This document shows positions 42,850 to 54,717 of a DNA stretch of 64,000 nt, piece by piece. This DNA is from Anniella stebbinsi (taxonomy: Eukaryota > Chordata > Lepidosauria > Squamata > Anniellidae): the NCBI GenBank assembly GCA_029215795.1, contig JARDYH010000001.1:14531501-14595500 (forward strand), read 5' to 3'. Both the position numbers and the translations under genes were made by a program. The notes under the pieces are model-generated. The model did not search any database and was not told the origin of the DNA. It saw only the letters and a program-made list of their open reading frames with translations. Every line of letters begins with the position of its first letter. The stretch's first letter is position 1.

Positions 42850-44260
42850 GCAGTCTTCTGCTGTGATGTGTAGGTAGGAGAGATGTAATCCCATCATGGG
42901 GAAAAGAAATACCTTGCATATGTGTGAAAATGCTTGAAATGTGGCTAGTACAATCACGTACTATACTAATGCATTTATATAAAAAAAGTCGGAATTCATC
43001 ATGCTGTGTTGTGTCAACAAAAACTGAGTTCTTTTCTATTCCTGCCGGCTGTTCAAGGAACTGTCGGCGTAACGAGAATGCCACATGCAAGAATGTCAGC
43101 TCTTAGTGAGGCTTTTGAGAGTGTTTCAATTTTAGAGGATGGTTGAAGGCAAAAATGGTGAGACTTCACAGTAAACTGGATCGAATGCCCACCTTTTAAA
43201 TTTGCTTTTAAAATAATGTTTCTATCTGTCAGATTTATGAAGAGCATCTTGAAAACACGACAGCCTTGAGCAAGCATACGAACAGCTAAGAAAGCAAACA
43301 GAAAAAAAAATATCTCTATGGTTTCTGTCTCTCTCTTCCCCTCCCCATGGCCTCTTAGCCAACCTCTTGAGTTGGAGTCCCTTATATAAACCCATGATGT
43401 TATTCTTTGGCTTTGAGAATGATATGTATACTTCCCCCACTCCCACCATCAGAATATTGATTTCCATTTTTTAAAATTTTATTTCATCATCCCATACTTG
43501 TAGCAAGCACTTTACTAATGTGATACTGGAGCCACATAGGCCCAATAAAGTAATAGACTTTGCTTTTAAAAAGAAAATACATTTGACTCCCAATTAATGT
43601 AATAAGAAAGATAATTGCATATTGTACAGGGATAGAAGTATACAGGGATGGTATCTGGCGCCCGTAATGATCCCTGTGTTGAATATTATGGGGTTGCTTA
43701 GCCTTTTCTCCTCTATACCTTATGAATGCACTTTCTTCTTTAACTCTTTTGAGGTAGGAATAAAACATAATACCGAATGGTTAGCACTTCCTTAATCGTG
43801 TGATGTTAAATGAGAGTTTTCATTAGGCTGGAGCTATTATATCCTATAATATCACAGGCATGCAGCATTTCATTTCTCTCCCCCATTTACTCTTTTAGTG
43901 AGATCCTCAAACACACACACACGCACTTGAGAGAGAGAGAAAAGGAAATCTGAAATACAGAAATTCCCTTTGTCATAGGTAATACATGTAGCATGAAGTG
44001 TCAGGTGTAGAGAGGGAACATTTTACATATTTTCATATCCCTTCTGGGATCACTTATAACATTCTGAAATGCTTAAAGCATTTCACAGATAGTATCACAT
44101 TCATCCTTACAACAATCCCAATGTAGGCTATTTAATCTTGTGTATTGTACCAGATTGGTTAATATTTGCCATACATAGTGGCAAAAAAAAATTAGGGCAA
44201 GTTCTCGGCATCAAAAATTGGTGGCACTTTCAGGGGTGGGCAAGAGAAATTATTAGCTAT
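42850..44260. other. non-coding stretch
   Basis: No recognised exon; a CA/GA-rich patch at 43912-43941. Confidence 0.5.
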
Positions 44261-44262
44261 AT

Positions 44263-44431
44263 TAGAGTGACCAGATACAAAAGAGGGCAGAGCTCCTGCA
44301 GCTTTAACTGTTGTGATGAAGAGGGAATTTCACCAGGTGCTTCATGCATACAAATAACACCTGCTGAAATTCTTTTTTCTATGCAATTGTTAAAGGTACA
44401 GGAGCCCTGTCCTTTTCTTGTGGTCACCCTA
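44263..44431. mobile_element. hAT-like MITE, single-unit member of the TAGGGTGACC family
   Basis: 'tagagtgaccagatacaaaa' at the left, 'tggtcacccta' at the right, one internal hairpin ('gctttaactgttg' against 'caattgttaaagg'). At 169 bp it is one half of the 320-bp dimer form. No matching 8-bp flanks seen. Confidence 0.8.
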
Positions 44432-44669
44432 CAAAAGCTAGCTTCTGATGGTCTCTCCTCCAAAAAGATGGCCAGGCCAGGCCACGCCAGGCGCCCCTTC
44501 CTCTGGAACCTCTCATAACTTGGGGAAATGAAGAGTGTATAACAATATTAAGAAACTCCTTTGGGCATACGTAAACTCTCAAAAATGCTGAGCTCTTTGA
44601 ATCCTGCCCTATATTTTGAAATGCATATGCAAAACATTTTACGTGTACATACGAAGTGCATAATGTGTG

Positions 44670-45120
44670 AAGCATCCCTCAGGCCTAGGCTTTTTCAGAC
44701 CTCGGTGGCTTTATATATCAATGACTTTATTGCTGAAGAATTTTCAGCAGAAGCGAGGTTTCTTCTTGACAAAACTGCATTCACAAAGACGTGGCTTTCA
44801 CATTTCAGTCTCTGCAGAGGGATTGTGTGTGTGGGGGGGGGATGAGAATCTATGACAAGCAAACCTCTTTTTTAATCGGAGAAAATGTGACAAGCTGAAT
44901 GCCGAGGTAAAACAGTATTACCCACAGAAGGAAGTGCGGCAGATGTGCATCACTGACGGAGCTGTGGGTTCTTGGAGCAAAATAAAAATAAAAATAAATA
45001 CCAGCCCCTAGATAAAAAACGATAGAGAGCACAGCCCTGATTTATTTCCCTATCGAGGCACAGCTATGAAACCACATCACAGAAGATTTTCATAAACCAT
45101 ATTAATAATCTATCATTTGC
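44670..45120 (+). repeat. diverged direct duplication of a non-coding segment, copy 1
   Basis: Shares ordered blocks with 47430-47845: 'gctttatatatcaatgactt', 'actgcattcacaaa', 'tatgacaagcaaacctcttt', 'gagaaaatgtgacaag', 'cccctagataaaa' and 'attaataatctatcatttg'. No coding content. Copy 1 carries a GT/G-rich insertion near 44823 and an AAAAT run near 44984. Confidence 0.85.
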
Positions 45121-45124
45121 AGGC

Positions 45125-45610
45125 ATTCCAATGAATTCATATATTTGAATCCGCTCCATCAGGATGACAAACATATCGAGGGATGAGAAGTCATTTGTTT
45201 CTTGCTCAAATGAGCTGGTGATTGGAAATGTCAGAGTCTGGATCACGTTGACGCAATGTTGCTGAAGCCATTCTCTCCCCCTCACCCCACACCCTCGCCA
45301 GCCTTTAAAAAGTATGATTATTTGCACGTCACATTAAACAGCAAATGCTTGAAGGCAGACAAAATTAAATACATTGGACGCACACGTCAACTACTGTGCA
45401 GAAATGGGACCTGTGTGGAGTGGCATAGAAATGCATCCGACGTCATGGCAGTCCAATCTTGTGATATTGACAGTGATGTAGTAGTAAATTTCAATGTGAA
45501 AGAGCTCGTCATGACAGTCCCTCTTACCGCACCACCAACGATTGTCTGAAATCATGGACAGCTATGTTGATCCATATCAACAAACTAGTTCTAGGAGTTT
45601 TCGAGCAGTA
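45125..45610. other. non-coding stretch
   Basis: A 97-codon open frame at 45256-45549 has no recognised domain. Confidence 0.4.
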
Positions 45611-45616
45611 TCTGAC

Positions 45617-45830
45617 GGTATCATCCTGCAAACTCAAATAGCACTAGCGGAACTCTGCTGAATCTTTTCGTTGTGCAAACGGTTGCCCATTACGCTTGCG
45701 CAAACGGTTGTGTGAGCAGTTGCACAGGTGGTTCATGCAATGGGCTGGATGAGGTTGCACAAGGAAGATGCACAACTGCTTGTGCAACCACGCTTGCGCA
45801 AATACAACTTTACTTGGATTCTTCTCTTGC
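45617..45830 (+). repeat. dispersed repeat rich in TTGCNCAA motifs, copy B
   Basis: 'cctgcaaactcaaatagcac', then repeated 'cttgcgcaaacggttg', 'ttgcacaagg' and 'cttgtgcaac'. Matches 32728-32935. Confidence 0.75.
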
Positions 45831-46254
45831 ACATAGTTTCTGCTAGCACAACATCATTTGCATTAACAGAATGACATAATTGGATACTCTTTTGTCAAGC
45901 TAATTGGTCTTAACTGCCCATTCAAGACCAAGCCATCCCAAATACTTTACTTTAGAACAAGGAACAATACATTGTTGCTGGGAAAAGTATTCCCTTTCCG
46001 CTAGTGTGAGAATTGCAGCTTATGCTCAGAAGAAACAGGGAATTCTCAGAGGGTGGTGGTGGCAGATGACATCAGCATCCCTGCTAATGAAGAAATGTTG
46101 GCACTGCATCCCTGTGAGCCCTGGTTCCACTACACCACTGGATGCTGGAAAGTGTCATGATATCCACCAAGATGTGAGACAATAAAGAGGTCTGCTGTGC
46201 AATCCACAAAGCTTTATTCAGTAAATAGGCATCTCTCCACACCTGAAGGGAGAG

Positions 46255-46866
46255 TGCACTCACTGGTAACTTCGAGGCTCGACTTCTGCAATGCGCTGTA
46301 CATAGGGCTACCTTTGTGCCTAGTCCGGAAACTTCAATTAGTTCAAAATATGGCAGCCAGGTTGGTCACCGGTACACCTAGGGGTGACCACATAACACCA
46401 ATCTTAACATCACTCCACTGGCTGCGCATTAGTTTCCGGGCGAAGTATAAAGTGTTGGTTATTACCTTTAAAGCCCTACATGGTTTGGGTCCAGGTTACC
46501 TGCGGGATCGCCTTCTCCCGTATAATCCGCCCTGCACACTCAGGTCCTCTGGGAAGAATTTACTCCAGTCAGCCAGAACTAGGCTGACGAGTGTTACCCA
46601 GAGGACCTTTTCTTCTGCCGCTCCCAGGCTGTGGAATGGCCTGCCGGAGGAGATTCGACAAATTAGCAGTCTTCTGGAATTTAAGAAAGCCATGAAGACT
46701 GCTCTCTTCCGGCAGGCCTATCCAGTTTAATTTTAAGATGTTTTTAATAATGTATTTGTTTTTATCTGTTTTAATGGTTTATCTATTTTATTGTTTTTAT
46801 ATTTATACTTAGTGTTGTTCCCCGCCTCGATCTAGATGGAGAGGCGGGTTAGAAATGAAATAAATA

Positions 46867-46897
<31 letters not shown>

Positions 46898-46900
46898 GGA
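46255..46900 (+). mobile_element. L2-like LINE, 3' part with open RT-protein C-terminus
   Basis: The open frame to 46730 encodes [52 protein letters not shown] and [18 protein letters not shown]. It is followed by the 3' UTR 'gttccccgcctcgatctaga', 'gagaggcgggttagaaatga' and an AAT-run tail. Very similar to 6551-7283, so a recently active subfamily. 5'-truncated. Confidence 0.9.
46869..46897. repeat. (AAT)n tail of the L2 copy
   Basis: About nine AAT units. Confidence 0.9.
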
Positions 46901-47154
46901 GCTATCCTCTAGACTTAATTAGACTAAACTGTCAACTACATGGACAGTTTACCGCAGTGCCCAACAGGTCTTTACCAAACCCCTTCTTCAGGGATGGTCT
47001 TCAAGCTGTAACCTCTGGCGAGTGGTTAGCCTAGCAGACCGCCTCCCACCTCCTCCCACCTCTGCCTACTTGACCCTGTGGAAGACTCTGGGATGTGTCA
47101 ATTCCAATGCTCCCCCTCCTTCTGACAAAGATTGAGTTCCTAGGGATGGGGAGG

Positions 47155-47209
47155 ATGTAAAACACCCAGAGAACTTCGGCTATTGGGCGGTATAAAAATG
47201 CAGCAAATA

Positions 47210-47248
<39 letters not shown>

Positions 47249-47252
47249 ATAC
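47155..47252 (+). mobile_element. L2-like LINE 3' tail and (AAAT)n
   Basis: 'cagagaacttcggctattgg' and 'gcggtataaaaatgcagcaa', then a (TAAA)n run at 47208-47250. Confidence 0.8.
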
Positions 47253-47335
47253 ATCTCTGAACCTGAACCTCTTGCAGTGTAAGGAAAGCACAGATATACA
47301 TTAAGGCTTTTTTTAAATTAAAAAAATGCATGCAA

Positions 47336-47336
<1 letters not shown>

Positions 47337-47373
<37 letters not shown>
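47337..47373. repeat. (ATT)n microsatellite
   Basis: About 12 ATT units, followed by a minus-strand LINE tail remnant ('tttatatccctcctatatac'). Confidence 0.9.
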
Positions 47374-47375
<2 letters not shown>

Positions 47376-47429
47376 TCAATTTATATCCCTCCTATATACA
47401 AAATAACCTAGGTGCCAATTTTGCACGTT

Positions 47430-47845
47430 ACATGATCCTCAGGTCCAAGCGTTCAGTCCTGGGTGGGTTTATATATTAATGGTTTTATTCCTGAAGCACT
47501 TCCTGGCACATTTGATTTCTTTCCAGCAAAATTGCACATTCACAAAAGTGGCTTTCATACTTTGGTCTCTGCAGGGGGAGTTAAAAAAGAAGAAGCCTGA
47601 GAATATATGACAAGCAAATCTCTTTTTTAATCTGAGAAAATGTGACAAGTAGAATGCAGGGGCAAAACTGCATTATCCGTGGAAGGAAATGCAACATCCA
47701 TGCTCTGCCTGTCAAGCAACCGGCCCCTAGATAAAACTGAAAAAGACTGCAGCCCTTATTTATTTCTCTTTTGATGCACAACTTTGAGACTAAGCCAAGC
47801 CAGGCGAGATGTTCATAAGGCGTATTAATAATCTACCATTTGAAT
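47430..47845 (+). repeat. diverged direct duplication of a non-coding segment, copy 2
   Basis: Partner of 44670-45120, about 2.75 kb downstream, same orientation. Conserved blocks include 'tatgacaagcaaatctcttt', 'gagaaaatgtgacaag', 'cccctagataaaa' and 'attaataatctaccatttg'. Confidence 0.85.
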
Positions 47846-47999
47846 TCAATTCAGTATGAAGACAGCTAGAAGTGGATGCCAACTTAATCTACACTGGTTT
47901 CAGTATAAATACACAAGGTGGGAAGCTGCTGAGAAAGGATCCCAGGAGGAAGAAACCAACACTCCAACATTGTCATCAAATGGCTGCCTGCTAGGTACC

Positions 48000-48455
48000 A
48001 ACCCACATACAAGAATACACTATTAGCATTTAAAGCCCTAAACAACTTGGGACAAGGTTACCTAGCAGACTGCCTTCCCTTATACATACTAAAGTGACGT
48101 TTATGGTCTTCAGAGGAGGTCTGGTCATTCCAAAAAGAACGGAATGTCGCTATTAACCTCAATGGTGGGCCTTCTCTGTAGTGGCACCCACTCTCTGGAA
48201 AACCTTTTGTCGTACAGTTCAGGAAGCAGAAAATGTGAGATCTTTTAAACGCCTCCTGAAAACACACCTTTTCACACAGGCTTTCCCTGGGCTATAACTG
48301 CTGCTGGGGTTTTCTCTGGTTTTACATGATACTTTAAAACTTTTTAAAGTTTTATATTGTGTCTTGCATGTAGTATTTTATGGTTTAAATTTTTGTGAAC
48401 TGCCCAGAGAGCCTCGGCTATTGGGCAGTATAAAAATGTAATAAATAAATAAATG
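48000..48455 (+). mobile_element. L2-like LINE, 3' part
   Basis: Remnants of FKALNNLGQGYLADCLP, then 'cctcctgaaaacacaccttt' for the KRLLKTHLFTQAFPG end. Tail 'gcccagagagcctcggctat', 'tgggcagtataaaaatgtaa'. Frameshifted. Confidence 0.83.
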
Positions 48456-48636
48456 AACAAAATAAAATAAACAAGAATTGACCTGTAAGTAATGCTCACC
48501 ATAGGGATTGGTATTCCCATGGTGAGTTCTCCCCCAAATAGTATCAACCAAGGACCAAATTCCCTTAGAAGCCAACGACCACATGCCCATGGAGGAAAAT
48601 GTTTGAGAACCAGATACTTGCAGTATGAAGGAATTA

Positions 48637-48658
48637 CTTACTTACTTACTTACTTACT
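48637..48658. repeat. (CTTA)n microsatellite
   Basis: About five CTTA units at the start of a CR1 fragment. Confidence 0.85.
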
Positions 48659-48778
48659 AGAATCATAGAATAGAGTTGGAAGGGGCCTATAAGGCCATTG
48701 AATCCAACCCCTTGCTCAGTGCAGGAATCCACCTTAAAGCATCCCTGACAGATGGTTGTCCATCTGCCTCTAGAATGC
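48659..48778 (-). mobile_element. CR1 LINE 3' end, 120 bp, minus strand
   Basis: 'agaatcatagaatagagttg', 'aaggggcctataaggccatt' and 'gcaggaatccaccttaaagc' are the reverse of the CR1 3' end. Confidence 0.85.
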
Positions 48779-48794
48779 CTTATTACATAGTACT

Positions 48795-49200
48795 TATTTA
48801 CTATACTTTTAAGCCACCCAATAACCAAAGTTCTCTGGGCAGTGTTCAATACCTTAAAAACATTCAGTACAAATATTAAAACGAAAAAAAAAAAAGCACA
48901 GAATGAAACAAAGATGAAACCATTACAGTATCATAAAGCTAGATTAAAATCACCAGCAGAATACACTACTAAAAGCTGTTCGTTGTTTTTTTAAACCACC
49001 CTTGGAGAATAAAAAGGTTTTCATCTGGTACCACAAAGACCATAATGTAGGCAACAGGTGAGCCTCTCTGGGAAGAGCATTCCAGAACCATGGTACCACT
49101 ACTGAAAAGGTTCTCCTCTCACCTTGCCTTATTTGGCAGGGAAAAACATTTAACAGGATTGCAATGAGCTTTGTCTGAGCAAAGACATTTTTGCATTGTA
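48795..49200 (-). mobile_element. L2-like LINE, minus strand
   Basis: 'aagccacccaataaccaaag' tail. The minus-strand frame reads RQGERRTFSVVVPWFWNALPRE and the upstream LQCKNVFAQTKL region. Confidence 0.75.
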
Positions 49201-49202
49201 AA

Positions 49203-49221
49203 TCAGCATCTATTATTATTA

Positions 49222-49253
<32 letters not shown>

Positions 49254-49330
49254 TGATTGATTGCATTTTTATACCGCCCAATAGCCAAAGTTCTCTGGGC
49301 AGTTTACAAAAATTAAAACCATAAAAACTA
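49203..49330 (-). mobile_element. L2-like LINE 3' tail with (ATT)n, minus strand
   Basis: ATT run at 49210-49252, then 'tataccgcccaatagccaaa' and 'gttctctgggcagtttacaa'. Confidence 0.78.
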
Positions 49331-49481
49331 GTTGGGATGAAAAAAATACCAAGGAAATGTTAAGATGTCTGCAAACTTCCTGTATGAAGATGGAGCATCT
49401 GGTTATAACTTTTAGAGGTTTGTCTTTTTTTCTTTTTTTTGGTGATGACAGTGGAGCAAACAATGAAAGACGGTCCATGCA

Positions 49482-49600
49482 AAGTCATTTTTGCAGAACC
49501 CCTCCCCCCACAACAGATGACTAGGTTCAAAGCACCATACTAAGTCATTTTGCAGAACCCCTCCCCCCACAATAAATGACTAGGTTCAAAGCAAAACACA
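49482..49600. repeat. two 60-bp tandem copies
   Basis: Unit 'agtcatttttgcagaacccc' ... 'gatgactaggttcaaagca' repeats at 49482-49541 and 49542-49600 with a few differences. Confidence 0.88.
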
Positions 49601-49986
49601 TCAAACACATCACGTTTAAAATAACATGGTGTCCAAAGGTGAATTCTGAGTTTATCTTGCAATCACCTTGCAGCTCAAATCTCAATGTACCAAAAAACAA
49701 AAAGGCTAAAATAAACATGAGCATGTTTGGGTGGGAAGGGGGATAAAGTCCAAAGGTCACTATTTGTAACAATAGTTGACCTTTTTACTAATTCTGGAAT
49801 TGTATATATACATATATATATATAATGGAAGAGCCAATTAAAATGCATTAATTGATAATCCATTAAAGGTCATTTTCACTACTCTGAAGTGGATCATCAA
49901 GTTCCTAGAATTATGGCTTTTTTGAGCAAAATGAGCATTGAATTTGTTGATGATCCCCATGCTGAATATAGTGGAGGAAAGGGAGT

Positions 49987-50217
49987 ATTCATCTATACCA
50001 AGCAGGATATAGCATTATGAAAGTGTTGTGAAAATGGTATATAAAAGGCAGGAGCCACACCAAGCAGAATATAGTGGTATGAAAGCAGTATATTGCATAT
50101 GTCAATGGGCCCCAACAGTTCAATTCCGCTATAAAGCAGTAGTGTGGCTCCTGCCTTTTATGTACCACTTTCATACTGCTTTCATAGTGCAATATCCTGC
50201 TTGGTGTAGATGAGGCC
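49987..50217. mobile_element. palindromic MITE, CTCATCTACACC family
   Basis: Left 'tcatctataccaagcaggat', right 'atcctgcttggtgtagatga'. The inner arms and centre match 31819 and 40492, slightly shorter in the middle. A GA-rich tract follows. Confidence 0.86.
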
Positions 50218-50219
50218 AG

Positions 50220-50955
50220 AGAGAGAGAGGGAGGGAGAGAGAGGGAGAGAGAGATCCTAATCCTATTTGTTCTGTATCTTTTCCTGGTATCTTTCCTCTT
50301 TGACAAAGGATCGTAGATCTTGTCTCTACTGTAATTCAAAATGGCTGCCGGGAAATTATAAGGTGAACTGGGCTATGTAGCGGACTGAGTCCTTTTTTTT
50401 TTATTGACCTGTCTCTTTGTATCTGTCAGTCGGAACAGTTATGTACATTGGGCAAATGGCGAAAGGCACAATCCATTAAGCGGTGAGCACCCCCTCCCCT
50501 CATTTGTTTCACTGGTTATCATGGAGGCAGCTCAGACAAGACTCCTTTGAAATAAGTAGAGGTTGAATAGCTGCAACGCTTAGTGAATGGTATCCTTGAC
50601 GCCTCAGCGATAAAGCAGATTGCTTGTTTCCCCCAAGGTCTGATTTCACAAGAAGGAAGGCCCGTGCGAATTCATCTCATGGAAACAATAGACGTTAATA
50701 GCTATGATTAGGTTTTCAGGGTCACTGTTTTTAATATAATTAGCAACTGTTTGGTAGCTAGGGATCTAAGGGAAGTTAGTAACATGAAGCCCAATGTTAT
50801 GCATGTATCCTCAGATAAGTAAGCTCTACAGTGCGCAAGTAAGTGCAGAGGATTGTGGGATTAGTCAGTAGCTAAGATTTTGTAGTACGCTTTATGAAAC
50901 ACAATTATGACAATGGTCATAGTGGTTTGGGGCTGTGTTTTATGCTGCTTTCTTG
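50220..50955. other. non-coding stretch
   Basis: Starts with a (GA)n/(GGGA)n tract; otherwise unique-looking. Confidence 0.5.
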
Positions 50956-50957
50956 CA

Positions 50958-51428
50958 TTATTTATTTATTGTCAACATTTGTATACTGCTCCAGATTTAC
51001 ACTGATTCCGGAGCAGTGAACAACAAGAAATCAAATGATAAAAAGATAAAAATAATAAAGCATGATAGTATAATTATTCTATTTAAAAACAGTGTGCCAA
51101 TTCAACTGTGGCTGTTCAACCAAGGAAGGTGTCCTGGAAAATAGCTGATTTCAGGAGGTGCCAAAAAACAAAACAACAACCACACACACACATTGTTGGC
51201 ACCTGCCTGACCTCCAGAGGCAGGGAATTTCATAGGAAGGGGGCCACCACACTGAAGGCTTTTCTCTGGGTGGACTTCAGTTGGGCCATAGGTCTATGTG
51301 GAACCTTCAGGAGCATGCTTTCTGATGACCTCAGTGGCCAGGCAGGTTGGTAAGGGAGAAGACACTCTTGCAGGTATCGTGGTCCCAAGTTGTTTAGGGA
51401 TTTGTACACTAGGTTCAAAACAAACACA
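50958..51428 (-). mobile_element. L2-like LINE, minus strand, 3' part
   Basis: Tail 'atactgctccagatttacac'. The minus-strand frame 51427-51230 reads YKSLNNLGPRYLQECLLPYQP and AQLKSTQRKAFSVVAP. The 5' truncation point touches the plus-strand L2 at 51428. Confidence 0.82.
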
Positions 51429-51935
51429 AATTAGTTCAAAATATGGGCTGGAACTGGATGGTGGGACCTGAGATTGAGTAATGAGACCACATCTCACCCA
51501 TGCTTCAACAACTGCACGGGCTTCTGTTTGATTTTCAGGAGTAATTCAGAGTGCTCATGATTACTTTTGAAACTCCATATAGCTTGGGAACCCCATACCT
51601 GAAGGACTGTCTTTGGACCATGCACTGCGACTTTCAACAGAGGCTCATCTCCAAACGCTCCTCCTTTCCAAATTTAAGCAGGTGAAGACCAATGCAGAGG
51701 CCTTTTTGACTGTGGTACCCAGCTTTGGAACACTCTCCTCAGCAGGAAGGGTCACCTGGTGCCAGCTTTTGTTTTGTTCTGGTACCAGGCATTTTATTTT
51801 TAATTCCCCAGGCTTCTAATTTTGAATTTGTGGTGGAACTATTTTAATGGCTGCTTTTCCTACTGTTTATGTATTGTTCTTTTACTCTTTAACCTTTTTT
51901 ATGTTGCTCCCCCTCTATATAGGTGCTGTATAATT
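51428..51935 (+). mobile_element. L2-like LINE, plus strand, 3' part
   Basis: Starts within LVQNM ('ttagttcaaaatatgg'), continues through remnants of LQQLHGLLFDF and TLSSAGRVTWCQ, and ends in a T-rich 3' UTR with 'gctgtataatttcagacaac'. Many frame breaks. Confidence 0.72.
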
Positions 51936-51939
51936 TCAG

Positions 51940-53675
51940 ACAACAAATACAAACACACATACACATTCATATAGGCATGCATATTCCTGGAAAAAACAAA
52001 ATACAAATATTACACCAAGGACCCCAATTATGCAGATTTGTATATACTTGTTTATTTTGCATAATTCATGTTGTTTCTGTTGGCCGCAGGGAGAGGCATG
52101 GAGGTATTCAAAACATAAAACACCATCCTCTAACCATGGCATGGTTTGTTCAGTCCACCTCTGGGCTCATGTATCTTCATTTATACAGCCACAAGGAGTA
52201 GACATTTCTTGTTAAAAACAGGCTGAGATTCTCTGGTTCCAAAGTGCTCCACTTCTGTGTGCAGTCATGAATGTTTCACAGTACTTTCCCAACTATGGTT
52301 CAAAGTAGGGCTAATGCAAAATGCCTTCTCCCAATTTACCACTCCATTTATAGGGGATGAACTGAGGGGAAGGGCATTTTTACAATTTTTATAAGTTAGG
52401 CAAAAATAACCAGACTGGTCCAATGGTAGGGGAAATGGCTGCTTATTGCTTCCTTGTCCTTGTATCATGGAAAGTGGTGTCTTACTGTTCTTTTCAGCAT
52501 GTGAACCCTGCCATAGTGAGGGCTTAGTGTGGTTGGGCACTATGAGGTCCAGTCCACAATGAGGACTTCCAACCAAGCAGGAATCAGGTGTCCTAAAGAA
52601 ATAGGAAATAGAGCAGCACTATGGAGAGCTCCAAGTGTGCTGCATCTGGAAGCCACACAACTTTGCTTTAACAAATGGCAGTGCTCCAACAATAACATTG
52701 CTCCAACAAGCAGCAAATTGTGACTGAACCTTAAGTATGGTTTTGCCTACATTTAGCCTGGTTTGCCCCACCTTCTTATTGACTGAGGCCTTCTCCCTTT
52801 AAGGGGCCTGGTCTGTCTCAGCAGGCTCAAACTGTGACAACACACAAGTGGTTGCAGCATGGTGATATCATCATAGCCCAAATCCCCAGAAGCCAAGGAC
52901 AGCAATGCAGTCTCCTCTGGACATAGTGGAGCTCGTCCATGGGGCCTTCCTGGAGAACTAGGTGTTTAGGAGGTGGGGACCTCATGACACTCTTCTGTAA
53001 CTGATCCCTCTCCCTGATTCCATGGTCCTGGACCATGACACTTCCTTCCATCTCATTCCCACCTTCCTTGTCTATTTGATGTATTTAGTGCAGTGGCGTA
53101 CGTAGCTGGCTGGCTAGCTACATGTGCTGCTGCAGTAGCTATGACTGCATGGGGCACTGGTGGCTTCTGACCAGTTGGCTAAGAATGTTGCTTCCACCCT
53201 CCACCAGATAAGGAAATTGGAAGGAAGCAAGGAAGAAAGCTGCCTCTTCGCATGCTATATAAATATCATAAGAGAGCATTGTCACCCCCCCCCCCCAATT
53301 TGACTATTTTTGCTCAGCACTGAAAAAGCACCCTCTGTTTCGGGGAGGGGAAAGGCATGTCTGCATGCCCTTTCCCCCTGATTCACCGAACCAGGCAAGA
53401 ACCCTTGTTCAAAACATTTATAAAGCTTTATGATAGTACAATTACAGAATACACACGCACAGACACACACTGTTTTTCATTTTGTGCATGACCATGTAAC
53501 AATTTCAGTCCAATTAAATTGCCACTGGTAATGAATGATTGTGTCTATATATATATATACACACACACACTCACACACACACACTTGTCTTAAACATGTG
53601 TAACAAAAGCATGATTTAAAGCAGAGAAGCTGTTTTCCCTGACTCCCATTTGCCCAATCCACTTTTTTTCCTGTG
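51940..53675. other. non-coding stretch
   Basis: Mostly unique. A C run at 53286-53297 and a TATA/CA microsatellite at 53548-53585. Open frames have no recognised domain. Confidence 0.5.
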
Positions 53676-53680
53676 GGGTT

Positions 53681-54158
53681 AGAATCATAGAATAGTAGAG
53701 TTGGAGGGAGCCTATAAGGTCATCGAGTCCAACCCCCTGCTCAATGCAGGAATCCACCTTAAAGCATCCCTGACAGATGGCTGTCCGGCTGCCTCTTGAA
53801 GGCCTCTAGGGTGGGAGGGCCCACAATCTCCCTAGGGAATTGGTTCCATTGTCGTATTACTCTTACAGTCAGGAAGTTTTTCCTGATGTCCAACCGGAAT
53901 CTGGCTTCCTGTCACTTGAGCCCATTATTCCGCATCCTGCACTCTGGGATGATCGAGAAGAAATCCTGGCCCTCCTATGTGTGACAACCTTTCAAGTATT
54001 TGAAGAGTGCTATCATGTCTCCCCTCCGTCTTCTCTTCTCCAGGCTAAACATGCCCATTTCTTTCAGTCTCTCCTCATAGGGCTTTGTTTCCAGACCCCT
54101 GATCATCCTTGTTGCTTCCTCTGAACCCTCTCCAGCTTGTCTGCATCCGTCTTGTTCT
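53681..54158 (-). mobile_element. CR1 LINE, 3' 480 bp, minus strand
   Basis: Starts with 'agaatcatagaatagtagag', the reversed CR1 3' signature. The minus-strand frame reads [41 protein letters not shown] and the DIRKNFLTV end. High similarity to the plus copy at 54718. Confidence 0.9.
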
Positions 54159-54177
54159 AAATGTGTGCTTGGAAAAC

Positions 54178-54375
54178 CAAACATGAGGAGCTCCATTGCA
54201 GAGTACATGCATTGCATGCAGACGGTCCCAGGTTTAAGCCCCAACATCCGCAAGTAAGAGGGATTCCTTTCTGAAACCCTGCAGAGGCCCTGCTGCTCAC
54301 TATAGACAATACTGAGCTAGACTTTGACCAAAGATCTGAATCATTGTAAGACAGCTTCTTACATTACTTAATAGC
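54178..54375 (+). mobile_element. tRNA-derived SINE, second family
   Basis: 'gagtacatgcattgcatgca', 'cccaggtttaagcccc' (B-box region), 'tttctgaaaccctgcagagg' and end 'gtaagacagcttcttacatt'. Confidence 0.75.
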
Positions 54376-54717
54376 CTTTTTTCTGTAGCAGAAAAAAAAA
54401 CCAACCACCACCTTGAAAGGCATTTTAATAACCTATAAATTATAGTTTTAATGGACCGTGTACTCAACACCACTCATGAGTTACAACCACTTTAGAAATC
54501 CCTATTTATTCAAGAAGGATTAAAATAAAACAGGCTACAGGCTATTTGATACATGGTGGTGGTGGAAATTGCTTTTGCTTCATTTAGGAATATCCATAGG
54601 AAGAGCTTTGTTTGGGGATTAACCAAGCTATGTCCAGAAGTCTTTTTGACTGTGGACACTGCTCTCCAAAACGAGGTGAGGAAAGGAAAAGTGGGTGCCA
54701 GCTTGTCTCTTCCATCT

